Source of the DNA: Phorcus lineatus
Lineage: Eukaryota; Mollusca; Gastropoda; Trochida; Trochidae
Direction: 5' to 3'
Length of the DNA stretch: 64,000 nucleotides
Assembly: GCA_921293015.1 (NCBI GenBank)
Contig: OV121081.1
Coordinates: 45,471,877 to 45,535,876, forward strand
In this document: positions 45,969 through 59,620 of the stretch, one piece after another
How positions within the stretch are numbered: the stretch's first letter is position 1
Layout: the number at the start of each line of letters is the position of its first letter
Made by a program: the position numbers and the translations under genes
Notes under the pieces: generated by a model
Databases searched by the model: none
Told to the model about the DNA's origin: nothing
Seen by the model: only the letters and a program-made list of their open reading frames with translations

Positions 45969-47235
45969 ATAAGATTATGTTTGATCTCATTTTTCAATAT
46001 CTTTGATCATGATAAGACATCATAAGAGGCAGGCAAAAACAAAAGTTCACATTAAAAGATCTCGTTGATCATTCCCGTTACGCAAATCTTATCGTGGTCA
46101 AATGCCAGTACTAGATCATGCTTTGATGCATATAAAAGTAATTGAAAATTATGTTTTAAAAACTGATCGATAAAACATTTCACTTAAATATATTATGTAT
46201 AGTTGAAATGCAGCATGAATGGCATTCTAATATACGTTCTATGCTCTCCTCATTAGAGCCATTGATAATGGTTATATCGAAATTATCAATCCTAAAATTA
46301 GTTTTATGATTGTTATGGAAAAATATGAATCATTCATTTGGAATTTTAAAAAATCTCGTCACATGAAATTCGCAATGATTTCATCTCAACCCGGAAGTTT
46401 TTCAATTAGCATCTACTAAGAACTAAAAACATTATTGGTCGTTAACGAATTTTTAATTATGAAAATATGAAAAATACTAATGTACTCGACTTCTCTCGAA
46501 AGATTGGTAAGAAAGGGGAGATGTGCATATAAATGACAAGTGAATCTAACAGTGAGAGAAGTCACGGGTGAATTTTTCAACGTTTAAAATCATACACGTG
46601 ATAAAAATAAGACCAGAGTTCTGAAGAGATGACATGTCTTCACTTTAAACACACATTCGTCAAGAAACTGAATCAAAGACTGATGGCAAACAGATTTTCA
46701 CATAAAGTACTTTGAGACACGTGGATTGTAAAGCTTTACAGCTCAACTAATCGAGACAGTTTAAGAAAGAACTAGGTAAAGATTATCTACAAATCTAAAA
46801 GTGTCATTCTCAAAGTACAGATATTGCAATGGCACTACTGAAAAGTAGCATACCTTGATAGATTTAATGCAATCACACACTTTCCTAAGAATGTCAAAGT
46901 AATTTATTGGTCAGGACAGGTTGTTTCCAAGGGTGTATATTATTGTTGTGAAGTTTTACAAGCCCTGTCGCTCAGTTGTGATGGTGTAGGGTTATGACAG
47001 GGAAAGGGATCGGTTGCACAAGACAGGACCTGCTTGAGGGACTAACAGTTAAGATCAATGACATTCGTGACATGAGATGGATGGCAAATATTCAAACCTT
47101 TAAAACACTCAACAGATCCCATCCTCTCCCCACCTCTGTTCTGAATCGAACGTTTATCGGTCAAGAAAGAAGACAGAAGCCCGATTGAATGCAATTAAAG
47201 TCACTTGCACAATCACCAACGCCGCTTCATAAGTG
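45969..47235. other. No recognised feature
   Basis: AT-rich. The frame at 46994-47188 is GC-richer than its surroundings. I could not relate it to a protein family. Confidence 0.35.
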
Positions 47236-47660
47236 ATGATTCGAGAAGCCTCAGATATTTCCTTATGCTTCGTAAAAAGCTAAACTTTATTCGAATGTGC
47301 ATTATACACTTGGCTTTTGAATCTTTCCTTACTCCTGCCAGAGGCCCAGCAACTTTGTCTCCAGTATAGAACTGTTCTACACGCAGTAGGGTTTGGGTGT
47401 AATGTTACACTGAATTTCAGCGTAATACCACCTATGGTTTGCTAGTTCAAGCCTATGCTCGCAGGTTTCACCGCAATGCATAGCCACAGTGGTGTTGTGG
47501 GCTGTCATAATACTAGCAGTCATGATATAAGTGGAATACTCTTGAAAGGTTCGTGTGAGAATTAATGACTGGGCTATCTTTGTGGGGAGAGAATGAACAG
47601 ATCCATACGGCCAGTCATTATATTGACTTCATTTTTCAATAAAGAAAGTAAACCAAAATT
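47236..47660 (-). repeat. Paralogous block C, interrupted by a SINE
   Basis: The left part 47236-47330 matches block A at 24545-24640, including GCCTCAGATATTTCCTTATG against GCCTCAGTTATTTCCATACG. The right part 47549-47600 matches 24788-24830 (GAGAATTAATGACTGGGCTA against AGGAATTATTGACGGAGCTA). On the minus strand the second part reads SPVINSHTN where block A reads SSVNNSYTT. A SINE fragment (47331-47548) replaces the middle. Confidence 0.55.
47331..47548 (+). mobile_element. SINE family 1, headless copy inside block C
   Basis: Begins CTCCTGCCAGAGGCCCAGCA, which is the end of the tRNA-like head. It continues through CTGTTCTACACGCAG and CACCGCAATGCATAGCCACA and stops at CTTGAAAGG without the AACTCACC tail. 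No target-site duplication is visible, so either the ends have decayed or it was inserted by another route. Confidence 0.8.
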
Positions 47661-47791
47661 TATGTACTTTGTGAGAAGATTCATAGACAATCACATCGCT
47701 TAGTTGTCCCTGAAAACATTGCAATTAACAAACCTCGAATAAATGTCGTATTGGGTATTTGTATTGGGTCTCGGCCTTGACCGCTTAACGA
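47661..47791. other. Spacer
   Basis: Short stretch between two SINE family 1 copies. Confidence 0.4.
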
Positions 47792-48073
47792 GCGGATGGC
47801 GCATTGGTTAGCAAGTTCGGCTTCGGATCAAGAGGTCCGGGGTTGAAATCCCGCCAGTGGCTCGGCAACTGCAGTAGACAACTGTTCTACATGCAGTATG
47901 GTTTGGGTGCAATGCATCAATGAATTTCAGCGCAGAAAAGACCACGATTCGCTAGTTCTGGCCGATGCTCACAGCTGACGACGAAATACATAACCACAAT
48001 AGTGATGCGTGTTTCCTGGATGGAACAGTACTAGCCGTCGATATTGGTGTAATACTCTTGAAATCACCTCACC
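47792..48073 (+). mobile_element. SINE family 1, diverged copy
   Basis: The head GCGGATGGCGCATTGGTTAG and CTTCGGATCAAGAGG is recognisable, and the B box is altered (GGTTGAAATCC). The body carries several indels, and the tail ends AAATCACCTCACC. It lies about 240 bp downstream of another copy in the same orientation. Confidence 0.8.
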
Positions 48074-49708
48074 TTCATTCGAATCAGATGATCATCATCC
48101 TCTTTTTTAAATGCCTTCATTTAAGAGCGCGCGCGATTTCGCTCACAAACTAGACATTTAATGGCATGGTACAAACATGAAGGATATTTGTAATCATATT
48201 AGCTTTTCATTGATGCAATAAAATACTTAATAGGAATATTACAGCTTTTGAATAAACCTGAGGACAAAAGACGAAATATGCTTTATTACAATTTCCCACC
48301 ATTATTTATGTACAGTATAATTATTGCTGTCGTATTTATCACAACTGCATCCGTTTTAGTAGCTCAGGCTGTTTTACAAATGCGAATAATTCTCATGATT
48401 CAGTGCCATAAGACAGAATTCCCAAAAGATTGAATCAGCCACAACATTAATTAACGGAGCAGTGCTGACCACCCCTAATTAATCAATGAACTGACCCGAC
48501 CCGCTTTATGTTCCAGTGTCAACGCAATCTGAATTAGACTAATATTTAGTCTATGAAATATTTAAATGATTTAATTATACACTGTCGTGAAGAAGGACTA
48601 AATCTGAATGAATGATTCCTAAAATATATCAAATGAAACACCATTCATTTCTAGGCAACAAACTACCTTCTTATAAGATAAGTTTTATACAATATACATT
48701 GGTAACAGTTGGGAAACCAAGGTTGACGAATTAAATTCATACTTACTCGGTGGTGTCTTTGCTGAATCTCTTTATTTCATATCCTATCAATATTACAGGA
48801 TTTAGATAATTCAGGAACAGCAAATATAGATATTTCTTATATATACTGTAATGGTAGGGTCACAAAATTTACGGACAGACATGTTACACATTGTGGGGTT
48901 GGGTTTTTTTATTTAATGAAAAATCAACTGCACTGTTAACATAAATGATCCCTAATTATAAGTATTATTTGATAAAAATTCTTGTTCATTTATACAGATT
49001 TTGTGAACATATATACTATGACCGTCACCTCCGGACAGAGTAAATCTGTCTATTTTGACCCTAAAGCTGATTTTATCAAAACTTTCCAAATGACAAGAAT
49101 AATTGTATACCACTTAAACTGACCATCAACATCTAAATATTCTTCCTAGAATAACCCTTTGAAAACAAGTAATTTTTGAAAATATCTTGATTGGGCAGAA
49201 AATTCTACCAATTTTTAGAACAACCCATATATGTGTTAACAGAGACAACATGAAAATTAAATGAAATGGTGCCTCATGTTATAAAGTATATTTATATGTT
49301 ATCATAATCCATCGAGTGAAAAAAATAAACAACTGATGTATCTTAATGCAGGTGTCTTTTGGGAATGTTACAAATAATTTGTCAACCATGAAAAGTGTTG
49401 ATTTAAGCTTTCTGTCTTTTGGGACGATACCTTCCTGATATCGTTGTGCATGTGTTAATAAAATGGTCTTTCAAATTAACTTTAAAGCCTGTTAGATTAG
49501 CTGAGTGTGGGTCCAGGGTGATATTGAGGTATATGCAATATCTGTGGATCAGTAATAGTTACAAAATATTGGTGTGCACTGCAGATAATGCATTCATAGA
49601 TATGGTCTGATTCTCGTAGAAGTATGAATAAGCAGCTCAATGTAATAAGGATACGTCTGGGGTTAAAATTCTCATTACTTTTGTTTAGATATGATCTACA
49701 TTGAAACT
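48074..49708. other. No recognised feature
   Basis: A plus-strand frame at 48248-48433 has a hydrophobic stretch (MYSIIIAVVFITTASVLVAQ) like a signal peptide. No homology or splice structure supports it. Confidence 0.3.
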
Positions 49709-49935
49709 AATGTGATAAGGAAAACGTTTTGCACGACAAACAAATTTGATAAGGAAAACGCTTTGTAGGACAAACCAATTTGATAACGAAAACGTTTGCA
49801 GGACAAACCAAATTGATAACGAAAACGTTTGCAGGACAAACCAATTTGATAACGAAAATGTTTTGCACGACAAATCAATTTGATAAGAAAAGTTTTGCAC
49901 GACAAACCAATTTGATAACAAAAACGTTTTGCACT
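49709..49935. repeat. 33-34-bp minisatellite, about seven units
   Basis: The unit TTGATAACGAAAACGTTTGC followed by AGGACAAACCAA recurs with lengths of 32-34 bp and a few substitutions. Because the unit is close to a multiple of three and lacks stops, both strands show repetitive open frames (minus-strand SNWFVLQTFSL-type repeats). These need not be coding. Spacers are absent, so it is not a CRISPR array. Confidence 0.9.
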
Positions 49936-50457
49936 CTGAAACTCATAAACATGTTTGATGTGATTTTCTATATGGTGATATTTTACTTTTTATGTTATTT
50001 GTTAACAGCTCTGTATATTAAATGTATGCAACTACTTAGATGTCATTGTTGTGTTTTTTGTAATGTACATGTTCTTATTAAACATATTTAGTTTGCTATT
50101 TATATGTTTATTCAGTTAAAAATTAATTATATGTGTTTTTTTTATTTTTACGAAAGTTTTATGAGTTTTTAACTTGGCTTTCATTTCAATAAATATATAT
50201 CTCATATACCAATTCACTTTCACCTGTTTCAAGGTATATAATGTATTTGATAATCATGACATTTTGGTCACAATAGGTCAAAAATATTTACCTACATCAC
50301 AATGATTTTAGCACACAAACCCACGCAAAGAAAACATTTTGTTTACATTGTCTTTAAAGGAAAACGATCAATACGTGTAGTGCCCTTCCTTGTTTTGAAG
50401 TGTTTGGTTTAGTTTCAATTTACTCGTGTCTCCCTTGCATAGTAATCAGATGAGTCT
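49936..50457. other. No recognised feature
   Basis: AT-rich. Confidence 0.4.
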
Positions 50458-50469
50458 TAGCAAACGATA

Positions 50470-50607
50470 GGTGAGGTGAGTTGGTGTTTAACGCCGCTTT
50501 CAAGATTATTTCACTTATATCGCGGCTGCTCGTATTATTGCAGGGAGAAAGCCCGCAACACCATTGTGGCTATGCATTGCGGTGAAACCTGCGAGCATCG
50601 GCTGGAA
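50470..50607 (-). mobile_element. SINE family 1, 5'-truncated with target-site duplication
   Basis: The 138-bp insert contains only the 3' half (GGTGAGGTGAGTTGGTGTTT through GCGAGCATCGGCTGGAA on the plus strand). A perfect 12-bp duplication, TAGCAAACGATA, flanks it (50458-50469 and 50608-50619). It is very similar to the 17.7-kb copy, so it is young. 5' truncation with intact duplication is the mark of LINE-driven insertion. Confidence 0.92.
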
Positions 50608-50619
50608 TAGCAAACGATA

Positions 50620-53004
50620 TTGCCACCATTAAGCAAAACGTCCATGTCCGCCTTTGATGATTACTGTACACATCCGGCCCATGTCATAGATTGCTACACC
50701 GTAACAAATAATCGAGACAGTTTTATAGGATCGGTTCTCTTAACAATCTCACAATAATTGCTTATGTAGGCCCTAAATTATGTTTATTTAATGTGCAATT
50801 AGAAATGGTGGCCTTGTGCTCACATTTATGTAGAGAATGTTAGTGATATTTTTCAGAGCGTAACAGCATCGACATTAATTCTCGTAATTGCTTTCTTGAC
50901 GAGTATTTGTAATAATGATGAAGTACAGCAACGCTAAACATTTGCCCATCAATTAACAGTAACAAGTTGGCAGTTGCCGTAGATTATGGCTCCTATTCGA
51001 TCCCTAATAACAGGTGTGACTGTCACTTTAGAATGGTAACTCATATTTCATCCGCCATTTTATTTCATGTCTGGCATTTTTTATAGTTTGTTGTGTAAAA
51101 ATGTCAATTTCAGTTATACGATAGTTTTAAAAGTTTTTAGAAATGGATAACATATAAAGTTTAATTTTACAGTCGCGCCTAGTTCATGCCTTACGTAAAT
51201 GCTGTTCACTCGGATCAACTGTCATGGTCAGAAATAATCGTGGATAATACTAAACCTAATAACACTTTGTGTCTGCCACTTCCCCCGACCAAGGGGGAAA
51301 GTGTGAACAATATAGAATAATAAGGTTATGGAACTGTATCCTTTTATTAAGCCTTGATAACTCTTATTGTTGAAGAAACTCATTTACGTCACTGGTACTC
51401 ATTTTCTCGAACATAGGATGATAGTTCAACTTCCTAAGTGCCAGTGCTCAATGTTTAGGTTTTAAAGCTATGCGCTTTAAACACAATTATATTTCTAGTT
51501 TGCCCTCCTTCCACTCATGGGATGTTGTTCAAGAGTATCTTCAAAAGGAGAGAAGAGAATATTTTTCAGATTTATTGGCCTTGTTCTGTTTTGTTAACCT
51601 GCTATAGGACCTTTAGGGAAATGTAAGTTGAAGTGATAACCGATTTTGGGATCTTGATGATCATGTTTCCTTGGGATTTTGTACAATTCTACAAAAGGTA
51701 TTATCTACTCCGCACAATCAACACGAAAACAGTTAATTGAATCATTGAAAATGTGATTACTTTCTAATGAAACCTAGTTGATGCTACATGATTAACCAAT
51801 TCAATTATTTTTCTCTAAAACTTCAGTCAATGTACATATGTTTTCTGGTAGAAAAGAGAAAAAAATCAACTGTGGCTCTCATAATCAACGATGCAAATTC
51901 AAGGCATACGTTTTTGGATATAACACTAGGGTTTCAACGGTTTGTTTACATTTATTACACTATGAATTTGAAATTTTAAAAAATAACAAAATACTGTGTA
52001 AAAAGATACCATTCAAATCATGCCGAAGAAAGCATGTTCGACATGAAGATTATCTCATCATAAGCATTATGTTGTTTTAAAAAAAGTCTTTTCTTTGTTT
52101 CAAGGGTAAGGTGTTTTCTCAGCAGACTGAACTTCAATCTCATCAACAGGATATGAAACAAGCAATCCGTTGGCATGTTTTATTTTCTGAATAATAAAAC
52201 AAGTCTCTTTTTAATGTATTTGAAATAAACGAAATATCTGAATCATTATTAAGAAGCTTATATGTCAATACCATCATTAATCTGAAAGATTTTAGCATTT
52301 ATTTAGCATTATATGGCACTAGGTTTAGCAGGGTGAAATGTTCTATAAAATCACTTTTCGTTTCTGTAAATTTTCTTTTTTTTAAATGTATCTATTGTCT
52401 TTGATTTACAACGCCTTGTGTTGATAATATTTTTTTTACTTAATTATAACATGCATTGATATTTCTTTGAATTAGTTGACCCTGTAATAATACAGAAACA
52501 CGATTATATGATGATGTTTATCAAAATTCTCTAAGATAATTACTTTAAATTTCATTACTGAATGAAAAGGTGTGGCACTGTTACATTATGATAACAACAC
52601 AATAGCATTCATGTTACAATGCATACATTTGTCTATGAATATATGCATACTGGCAATGTCGAAAAAGCTGATATTTTAATGTCTTTGTTCAATTTGTTTC
52701 AAATTTATTGATCCAAATTCTTGTATACATACCGTGGTGATATTTGTAGATTAGATAGTAAAAGATAAGCAGGTCACCAGGTTAATCAAGTTAACGATGT
52801 AAACAAATAATTTCTTTTCAATCGGGCATTTTTTATATAATAGTATATAAACAATCAAAAGGAAAACATATGTCCCTTAATAGTCATTTGTAGCAGGTGA
52901 AAATACTAGTTTCCAATTACTAGTTTTGCTACCTTTTGTTATGCACATTTCCCAATTATGATTTGAGGATGTATCATAACACAATTGGGGTATTTAACCG
53001 GTCT
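50620..53004. other. No recognised feature
   Basis: AT-rich 2.4-kb stretch. Overlapping plus-strand frames at 51788-52080 have no family signature. Confidence 0.4.
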
Positions 53005-53130
53005 TTGTGTCCCGAGAAATGATTCAATGGGATCTCGTGAGACCAGATGTGACTGATGATGAAGCACCTCATTAGAGACAGCTCACACAGGAAGTGCCAC
53101 TTTTATGTCCGTAGTGACCTTAATATTCGG
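53005..53130. repeat. Paralogous block, partner at 25484-25610
   Basis: Contains ACCAGATGTGACTGATGATG followed by AAGCACCTCATTA, shared with the 25.5-kb block. Confidence 0.7.
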
Positions 53131-56100
53131 ACCACGCTATCTTCCTAATGGCTTTCTCTTATCTGTTAAAACCATTGGATGCTTGAAAAGGTAACAAACG
53201 CTTAAAATGCATCGAATTCCGCCTGGGAAAATAGTATCATAACATGACGTACACCCACATGATCTTTCTGATTACACGGTTGCACTCGAGACGAGCGATA
53301 ACTGATAAATCATGTGATACAAATATTGAGTTTATGGAAGTTAAGATACGATAGTCGTAGTTTATCATTAAAACATTTATGGACACATTTGTACCCTCCA
53401 AAACAAATACATCCTTACTCTCTATATCATATCCTCACTTGAAACATCTGTATGTACTTGTTATAATTATCTTATTCATGTCAGAGTCATATTGTACATA
53501 GTGGTTTATTTAACGACGTTTGAAACCGTTTGTCAATTGTATGTCGCAGTAATAAAATGTCAAATACATGTCTCTTGAGATTTGGTCTGTTTATTGACAG
53601 TTGTATAAACAGTGTCGATGGTGTATATAGTAAGTGATTTTCGCTTTCAAACATCATTTCTTTTTTTCCCCTTTTTGTTATCAGACATGATTTAATGTCA
53701 TCAAAGATCCTTCGATATAAAAAGATTATTGATCATGTTTGTGTACCATCCTTTTCATACTGGGTTAATTTACAAATATTCTTTTTTATCATAAAATGTT
53801 GTTTTGAATGAAGAGTATGATTATGTTGTAGTTAAGAGTTGTGACCTAGAATTTTCGGAGTGATTTCAGTTACACTCACCAAGATGAAGGTCCATTTGTC
53901 AGCGATATTTTGTTCTGAACCGCCGATGAAGTACACTTTTCAAATTGAAATGTGGTTCTCGTAAAAACTATGTCAACATTATACCTGTTGTTAAGTTCAT
54001 GGACAAAGACTTTTGTTAGTTGAGATTTCTTTCATAATTCTAAATTATATTTAATCTTTACAGCATCTCTTCTACAACAATGGGGAATAACACTTGTAAA
54101 ATTGTTATCTAGGGGATGATTTGCGCCATTAGATTGTTTCATAAGTCATATTGTAATTTATTAACGATGTATTCGGCACTCTGAATTTTCACTGATTTCT
54201 GTAATAGATCATTCTATTAGGCTTAAAACTATTCATTTTTTTGTACGGAAATTTAAGTTCATTCCTGACAGTGACGGTTAATGTTTATTCTCAGCAGCCT
54301 GTACTTATTTTTAAATGCCAGTGTCTCAAAACTAGGCCTTCGTTTAAATACGAATGCATGCTGCTGAAATGAATTGCGTTGACGGACCATTTTGTGTAGC
54401 AAAGTCCCATATAAAGAAATTTTTTTACTTATTATCATCTTTCTAAATTTCTACGACATAATACTAAAAAAGAATTGCATTTCATCTATAGTTATTTGAA
54501 ATGAAAGTCGTATCAGCAACTATGTAATACTAAATATATGTTGCTGATCTCAATCATTGGGGAAAAGCAAAACCAAATCCGGTAAATATGGAAATAAATT
54601 AAGTTGCAGTTAATGAAAATGTTACCCATTTGATTAATTTGATTGGGACATCGCGACTTATATTAAGTCATAAACCTTATATGGGCATGGATGTTCAAGT
54701 GCGTTTTAAGGACATCCATATACGACCTAACCAAGAAATACCACAATCCGTTTTCTGTAAATGCCGTTACTTTGAAAAAAACTGATGACCTTTATAATGA
54801 CGTGAAGTCATACAGCAAACGTATAACATTAATATCATATAAATGATATTTGTAAGGCCATGTTTATCACATGTTAAATCATATCTGAAGTTGAAGATAC
54901 GATGTCCTTGTGAGTAAGGCAAATAACGATGTAGAACTTGACGTCAGCTGTTATATCACCCTCTTGCTACTGCTAATGGGCGTTTTCACAAATAACGTCT
55001 CCTGCCGAGTTCGCTATTTCATATAGATATACATATCAAATACCAATCTTCTGCGTGTTTCAATCGTTCTCCAAGTGTAATGCAAGGATTTGCTGAATGT
55101 AATTATCTGACACAATGATAATATTTCCTTGGGTTCGGTGCTCTGAAATATGATTTAATTAAAAGTTATACCTCAAACGTGCTGCCTCGTATTACAATAT
55201 CATTATATTCAGCTTTTAAAAAGCTCCTTAATAAAATTGATTACATTGTTCATCCCTGTTTCGTACCTGAAAATAAGGTAAGATAAAGGTACATCCTAAA
55301 CGTACAATAACAACATTAACCTATACTAGCTATTTCGTACATGTATGGAACTACGGTAAAATATATCTCAAGTATTCAATATAACCATATATCATCAATG
55401 GTTATATTGAAGAGGAATGTGGAAACTAGAATAGATAAATCAAAATAAAGTCCATCGACAGGTTTCTTGGGCTAGTGACATTCGGGCTTCATAGTTGATT
55501 AGAATTTACATGGAAATTTCCGATCATAACCAAGTAATTGAATTTATTTTAAATTACACTTTTGTATACTCGACAGCGTTTGTTGAATGTCGATTGCAAA
55601 GAGATCGCTGATTGAAAAGTGGTCCGTTTTCAGAGTCTTAATTCAACTATTTCTTCCAATTTAAGTCTCTAAAATTCATTGAAAAAACTGGATGGCATCT
55701 GACATTAATTAATATCATAAAAGAGTCATTGCAATATATTTGTGGCAACTAAACAAATCAGCCAATAAAACTTTTCTGGAATACCTTACCTTAAGAAAGA
55801 CTTTTCCTTCATTAGATAACATATCTCACATGAGAATAGAAAAGTGAAATTATGTAATAATGGTTTATGCCATTATACCAAATAACAGCAACTCTGTCAA
55901 CCAACTTGTGTCTGCACAACATAGATATTTTTCATCGAATTTGAACTTATTTCATGACAATAAGTAATTAATTTCAACATTATTGATATTCTTAACTTAA
56001 CGGTTTTTAGCATACAATGGACATTGTTTCCATGCTTGCTGCATTGGTACACTGGATCGCAGAAAATAATTTATTCTGTCTACCAAATAGATTTATCTTG

Positions 56101-57877
56101 AGACAAAGGGAAGCCAAACTTGAAAACATACTGTCCAAATACCCATGAGATTACTGTCCTCTTTGCCCTAAGTAGTGCAAGTCTGAAACGTTCTTTATTT
56201 GAAGTTTTAGATTGCTTGAGATGTCATCCGAAGACATTTTATGATAAGAGCATTATAAAGAAATGTTTAGTTAATAAATCCGGAGACAACTGCAGACAAC
56301 TACAGTTTAAAAGCTTATCATTCTGCTAAGTTTATCTTTTGGGAATGGCTTATTTGAATTACAACATCAGGGCATTCAAAATTTAAGGAAAATGATGCTT
56401 TACCATTTCAGTAGTGATCTACTTAACCCATCGATCTGTCGAACTAATCTGTTTGACACACATGCATGATTACTTTGTGGTAGAGTATAACTCCTGAACC
56501 AAAGATTTTCATGCTGTTCGTAAGTTCCTATGAATCATCATTTTTTATATCTTGAATTACCATTACTTTTTTATCGGAATACTTTAAAGACAGTACTTTT
56601 GAATCAATATGTTAAATGTTCATATCTACACTAAATTAACACGGTCAAAAGCAAGGGCTATCATTGATGATTTCATATTTCTATACTTCTGCAATGAATT
56701 CATCAGGAAACAATTTTTCATTAATATTTTGACTAAAATAGTTATTATTAGTTAACGCTATGACATGTACTATGTTATTTACATAACATATTTAACATAT
56801 ATAACATATTTTGATATATCAATTTTATGATAAAGTCAATTTTTAATATATTTTTTTATATTTTTGGGCCCAGTGTTTCTCAAATCAACACCAAATGTGT
56901 TCCAGTCAAAAACATTTGTTTCATGTCTAAGTTTGTGATGAGAACCTGATTTTATCGATTAAAGATAGTTGAATAAATCGAACTTAAGCCAGCACCTAAT
57001 AACATGGTATTTAGTAATGTAACAAACCTTTGTTTAACATCTGTATTCTTGATCTTTATATGGCAGAAATAGGTTTGCCATCCTTATTGCATTTCCAGCT
57101 ACTGATCAATTATGGGATTTAAAATACAAGCCAAATAATGGTAACCCAAATGATTTGAATAAACTGAAATCAGCCCAGATATGAATGTCTTGTAAATAGA
57201 TAGCATAAACATCTCCAAACTTTTACAAAAACAAAAAGCATCGAGACACGCTGACTACTTCATGGTATAGTATTTAAGGTAAAACTTAACATCCTTACTT
57301 GACATCATATATTGAAACAGAAGATTTTCAATTGCAACAAAATATATACGAAAATAAGATGAATACAAAAGCAATTTTAAGAGCACATGGTGATGGTACC
57401 ATTCAACTTCAGCAAACCCTCTGTTTTTTCTCTGATTCTGTTATGACTATTGATCTGGCTATTTGCTTCTTGGTCTTAACGGTCTTAAATTTATATTCAG
57501 GCTGACGCATATCCTAGTTATCATAGAGACCAAAGAATAGAAAAGAAAGGGATTTGTATGTCAGTAATGCAATTCTAATTGAAATTTAGCCAAAATGTTC
57601 AAATCGAAACTCGTATTACAATAAAGCAGGTTTCAAGTTGAACTAGACCAATGTTCAATGTAATGTTATAAAATTGGTGGTTTTGATATTACCTATTTTT
57701 AAAATTCCTATTCTGAATGGACGTAATATGTCTCAGATGACGGTACGTGATCTGACTCGTACAGAAGATGTACATAAAAGTATGCCAATGGCTTCATTAC
57801 TTTGAGTTAAAAGATTTTTAGACTATTATTTTGATTTCTTCTTCTTATGAACTATAAGATAAAACATGAATTATTTT
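53131..57877. other. Long AT-rich stretch, nothing recognised
   Basis: No transposon or coding similarity supported over 4.7 kb. The frames at 56120-56329 and 57299-57505 are isolated and unrecognised. Confidence 0.4.
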
Positions 57878-57887
57878 TCAAATTACA

Positions 57888-58154
57888 GGGTTGTAGAATA
57901 GCGAAGCGGTTAGCGCATTCGGCTTCGGATCAAGAGGAGGATCGACAACTTTGTCTACAGTAGAAAACAATTCTACATGCCGTAAAGTAAGGTGCAATGC
58001 TACGCTGAAGTTCAGCACAGAAAGCATGGTTGGCCAGTTCCATCCGATGCTCGCAGGTTTCACTGCACACCATAGCCACATATACCTCCCTGCAATAATA
58101 CTAGCAACCGTGATATAAGGAAATAGCGCAGCGTTAAACTTTAAATCCCCTACC
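57888..58154 (+). mobile_element. SINE family 1, diverged copy with target-site duplication
   Basis: The head GAATAGCGAAGCGGTTAGCG and CTTCGGATCAAGAGG is present, but the B box region is deleted (GGAGGATCGACAAC). A 10-bp duplication, TCAAATTACA, flanks it (57878-57887 and 58155-58164). The tail is degenerate (AAATCCCCTACC). Loss of the B box should prevent pol III transcription. Confidence 0.85.
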
Positions 58155-58164
58155 TCAAATTACA

Positions 58165-59261
58165 TTATTCAACCATATGATGTTTTTTATAAGAAACAGA
58201 GGCAAGAATGTTTGATTATATACATTCGAAGTGATTTGTAATATCTATTCAGCTGTGGAGGCAATTTGAAGAATCAATATTTTTCATAATATGTTGCCTT
58301 TGAACGTTTATTTTCTCTATCAAAATGGACATCCTATAAAGATAGGTAACGGACTTCGCTCTCTTGCAGCCGATGCGAAATACATTTACTTTTCCTTGTG
58401 AAACTCAAAACGAGTTTAACGAAAACTAGAAGTTTAGTTTTGTACGTAATTTGTGATGCTAGATGTTTTTAGAAATTTAGAACCCAGAATGGAAAGAAAA
58501 ATAATGATGCGGATTATGAAGACATTCAAAATCGGGTTTTTTTTACAAATAGGCCTTTAGATATGATTTTTTAAAGGAACGTTAGTAGGCAAGGTATGAT
58601 ATTAACATAATATTTTCAGAAAATATTTCTTTCCATTTTAGATACCCGCTTCACATCGATTTGTATTTCGTTTTCAATACATACATGTTGAATTTCAGGA
58701 TGCTAACAATTCTGCCCAATAGTAAATACATGAAACGATGGAAATATTACCGTCAGGCATTTTTATGTGAAAGTGTTAAAAGTAATTTTATAAATTCAGT
58801 GTTATTATAAAAAACTGGATTTGCTAATGTCAGGGCAGCGTTTCACCAGAAAGGAAATCACAATATTGTGGAATTTAATCCTCAGACAAGTTACTTGTTT
58901 TAATATAGTGCAGTTTATGAATGGAGTGTAACAAAAGAAGGAATATTACATCGTTTTAAATTTGGTTATCCATTTCCATTTATTTTTTAAAATTGCTTGT
59001 AAAACATGTGATTGTTGTCGTTAAATTTTTGTTTTTGCTTTGGTAAAAATGTGGACTTTATAAAACTAAAAGATATTCAAAAGCAAACGTCATTCAGATT
59101 CTAAAGTAACTGAGGTGAAATGTTCTTTTCTCTGAATGTAGTTTTGTCATTTCCAAAACACTTTGCAACCAAATATCATTATTGGATATGTAACAAACTA
59201 GAGGCAACAAACTTTCCATATATAATCTATTTAAAAAATTATAGCAATGTAAGTGAGGTGT
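58165..59261. other. No recognised feature
   Basis: AT-rich. Confidence 0.4.
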
Positions 59262-59620
59262 TGTTATGGATACTGACATCATAACAGCTATACAGAGAAT
59301 ACTAAACCGGTTTAGTATTAATACAATCTTAATCAAATACAATAAAACATAGGATTACTGACGCTACTTACACATATACAGAGCATACTAAACAGTATTC
59401 TTATGGATACCACCGTTTTCCAATACAATAAACATAGGATTACTGACACTACTTACACATATACAGAGCATACTAAACAGTATTCTTATGGATACCACCG
59501 TTTTCCAATACAATAAACATAGGATAGCTGACACTACTTACACATATACAGAGCATACTAAACAGTATTCCTATGGATACCACCGTTTTCCATTACAATA
59601 AACATAGGATTACTGACATT
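59262..59620. repeat. 85-bp tandem repeat, three close units plus diverged ends
   Basis: ACATAGGATTACTGAC-type anchors recur with AGGAT at 59351, 59436, 59521 and 59606, an exact period of 85. The three full units between them differ at only a few positions. A more diverged unit precedes them (from about 59262). Each unit contains CAGAGCATACTAAACAGTAT and TGGATACCACCGTTTTCCA. No open frame spans it. Confidence 0.92.

Noticed and set aside
48248-48433. Frame with a signal-peptide-like start (MYSIIIAVVFITTASVLV)
   Set aside because: Hydrophobic frames are common in AT-rich DNA. No paralogue or splice evidence supports it, unlike the 24.7-kb frame.
49709-49935. Regular repeats resembling a CRISPR array
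   Set aside because: Units are contiguous without unique spacers, the genome is eukaryotic and no cas genes are present. It is a minisatellite.
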